From CAZTBB01 sp964611755 (GTDB lineage Bacteria > Pseudomonadota > Alphaproteobacteria > Micavibrionales > Micavibrionaceae), in contig CAZTBB010000016.1 of assembly GCA_964611755.1 (NCBI GenBank), positions 1-34,129 of the forward strand: DNA of 34,129 bases. The letters run 5' to 3'. Shown in pieces: positions 32,926 through 34,129 of the stretch (positions within the stretch are counted from its first letter, which is position 1; every line of letters begins with the position of its first letter). Below the pieces are notes generated by a model, which was not told the origin of the DNA, made no database searches, and saw nothing but the letters and a program-made list of their open reading frames with translations. The position numbers and the translations under genes were made by a program.

Positions 32926-33615
32926 TTACTCGTCACCACCCTCAGCTGCTGCGTCTTCACCGCCTTCGGCTGCTTCAGCGCCCTCGGCACCTTCTTCACC
33001 TTCAGCGCCTTCTTCACCTTCAGCATCTTCTTCCACAGGCTCTTCAATCGCGCGAGGCTCCTGAATAGAGGCAATCGCGAAGTCACGATCATCAATCACG
33101 AATGTTGCGCCTTCCGGAAGTGTCGCATCGGAGGCCTTGATTGCTGCGCCCATCTCTGCACCTTCAAGGTCAACCTCAACCATATCAGGAATGGCTGTCG
33201 CTGAACATCTAAGCTCAACCTCATAACGCACAACGTTAAGAATACCTTTTTCCTGAAGACCGGGTGATTTGTCTTCGTTGATAAATTGAACAGGCACGCT
33301 CACAGCAATCTTTGTTTTTGCCGTCACACGCAAGAAATCAATGTGCTGAACCACATCTGTCACCGGGTGAAGTTGAATATCACGGGCGAGAACAAGATGC
33401 TTTTCACCACCAACCTCAAGATCACAGAGAGTTGTGAACATGTGGCCGCGGTTATATTCCACATTGGCACCATTTTGTGACAAAGTGATTTTAACGGGGT
33501 CTTTTTTATCGCCGTAAATTACGGCAGGGATTTTTCCCTCGCGGCGAAGAGCACGGGCCACCCCTTTTCCGGCATCGTCTCTTTTTTCCGCTGTCATTGC
33601 GTAGTTTTTAGACAT
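32926..33615 (-). CDS. rplY: 50S ribosomal protein L25 (general stress protein Ctc type)
   Basis: The protein has 229 residues; ATG 33615 follows AAGGAA. The N-terminal L25 domain (about 1-95) binds 5S rRNA: MTAEKRDDAGKGVARALRRE, GKIPAVIYGDKKDPVKITL, HLVLARDIQLHPVTDVVQHI. The C-terminal TL5/Ctc beta domain (about 100-185) has VPVQFINEDKSPGLQEKG and VEVDLEGAEMGAAIKASD. It ends in an acidic low-complexity tail of about 35 residues built from E-G-A-E repeats, common in alphaproteobacterial Ctc proteins. The standard prs-rplY-pth order supports the call. Confidence 0.96.
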   Translation of the reverse strand: MSKNYAMTAEKRDDAGKGVARALRREGKIPAVIYGDKKDPVKITLSQNGANVEYNRGHMFTTLCDLEVGGEKHLVLARDIQLHPVTDVVQHIDFLRVTAKTKIAVSVPVQFINEDKSPGLQEKGILNVVRYEVELRCSATAIPDMVEVDLEGAEMGAAIKASDATLPEGATFVIDDRDFAIASIQEPRAIEEPVEEDAEGEEGAEGEEGAEGAEAAEGGEDAAAEGGDE

Positions 33616-33750
33616 GTGTCATTTCCTTACTTTTTAATATGTGACCCAGCCTCCAGGGGTGCTGAAATTTCGGCCACGGTTAATGAACGGGGGATAGATA
33701 ACCCTGTTTAAGCCTGTTTTTCAAGAAAATAATGCGTTTTTAGCCGAGTT

Positions 33751-34129
33751 TTATTTAAACAGCGCGCTGATGGATCGCTCTTCATAGATTCGGCGTGCGG
33801 CTTCACCAATCAACGGAGCAACACAAACCTGTTCAATCGAGGGTGATTTCTCAATCGCTTCTGTTGCCTGAATTGTATCTGTAATCACCAATTTCTCGAG
33901 CGGGGATTTCTCCACGCGCTCAACCGCTTTACCGGATAAAACGCCATGCACAACATAGGCCTGCACAGTTTTTGCACCCTTATCTTTTAAGGCCTGAGCG
34001 GCATTGCAGAGCGTCCCGCCGGAATCAACAATATCATCCACCAAGATACAGACTTTGCCCTTAACCTTACCAATCACATTCATCACTTCGGAAACGCCTG
34101 CCTGTTCGCGGCGTTTATCAATAATCGCA
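33751..34129 (-). CDS. prs: Ribose-phosphate pyrophosphokinase, C-terminal part (5' end beyond window)
   Basis: The frame is open from the window edge to TAA at 33751, about 126 codons. It reads IIDKRREQAGVSEVMNVIGK, then the PRPP-binding loop ILVDDIVDSGGTLCNAAQAL. Further on are VVHGVLSGKAVERVEKSPLE and ITDTIQATEAIEKSP. It ends AARRIYEERSISALFK. These are standard for class I PRPP synthetase, which makes PRPP from ribose 5-phosphate and ATP. The N-terminal ATP-binding part lies outside the window. rplY follows 135 bp downstream. Confidence 0.96.
   Translation of the reverse strand, partial: AIIDKRREQAGVSEVMNVIGKVKGKVCILVDDIVDSGGTLCNAAQALKDKGAKTVQAYVVHGVLSGKAVERVEKSPLEKLVITDTIQATEAIEKSPSIEQVCVAPLIGEAARRIYEERSISALFK

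Overview
The window looks like chromosomal DNA from a free-living or predatory/epibiotic alphaproteobacterium. Lines of evidence are the prs - rplY(Ctc) - pth - ychF block at the right end, a PhaR-controlled polyhydroxybutyrate (PHB) locus with a phasin, an OmpR/EnvZ-type pair, a PleC/DivJ-like multi-PAS kinase, and a perfect TTAA-N7-TTAA CtrA-type box. A TcpQ-like protein next to a long periplasmic coiled-coil protein would suit a Micavibrio-like lineage, but that placement is only a guess. There are two 10-N assembly gaps (298-307 and 26443-26452).

Layout. 1-2324 (-): AsmA-family outer-membrane/lipid-transport protein, interrupted by a gap with a suspicious stop beside it. 2445-6276 (-): a probable operon phaC-phaA-phaB followed by a cyclic-nucleotide-binding protein; phaR (6430-7047, +) diverges from it across a TGC-rich intergenic region. 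7130-10650 (-): two exported proteins with related N-terminal domains, one a coiled-coil protein and one TcpQ-like, separated by a 12-bp-phased array of DnaA-box-like repeats. 10725-11844 (-): prfB with a classic programmed +1 frameshift. 11873-12442 (-): a DJ-1/PfpI-like protein without its nucleophile. 12873-15346 (+): an OmpA-type lipoprotein and a TrkH potassium transporter. 15374-17837 (-): lipoprotein, Hsp33 and an ABC-2 permease. 17931-18557 (+): recX. 18561-21194 (-): a large sensor kinase. 21409-22291 (+): phasin and csaA. 22288-24413 (-): EnvZ/OmpR-like pair. 24538-25431 (+): ilvE. 25620-30206 (+): a giant unrecognised protein. 30281-34129: an orphan small gene, ychF, an 83-residue small protein, pth, rplY and partial prs.

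The most unusual object is the ~1528-residue cytosolic-looking protein at 25620-30206. It has only four lysines, with none in 1177 consecutive residues (323-1499), a single cysteine, a diverged internal repeat and no recognisable family. Its gene has a well-formed sigma70 promoter with a CtrA-type box just upstream of the -35. I would look there first for an undescribed system. Second is the pair of exported proteins at 7130-10650 with shared N-terminal domains and three DnaA-box-like repeats between them.

How the genes work together: phaA, phaB and phaC make PHB from acetyl-CoA, PhaR senses and represses, and the phasin coats granules. Its promoter region carries near-matches to a PhaR-type and a CtrA-type site. 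prs, rplY, pth, ychF and prfB form a translation/nucleotide housekeeping background. All functional calls rest on reading translated sequence by eye; no database search was run.
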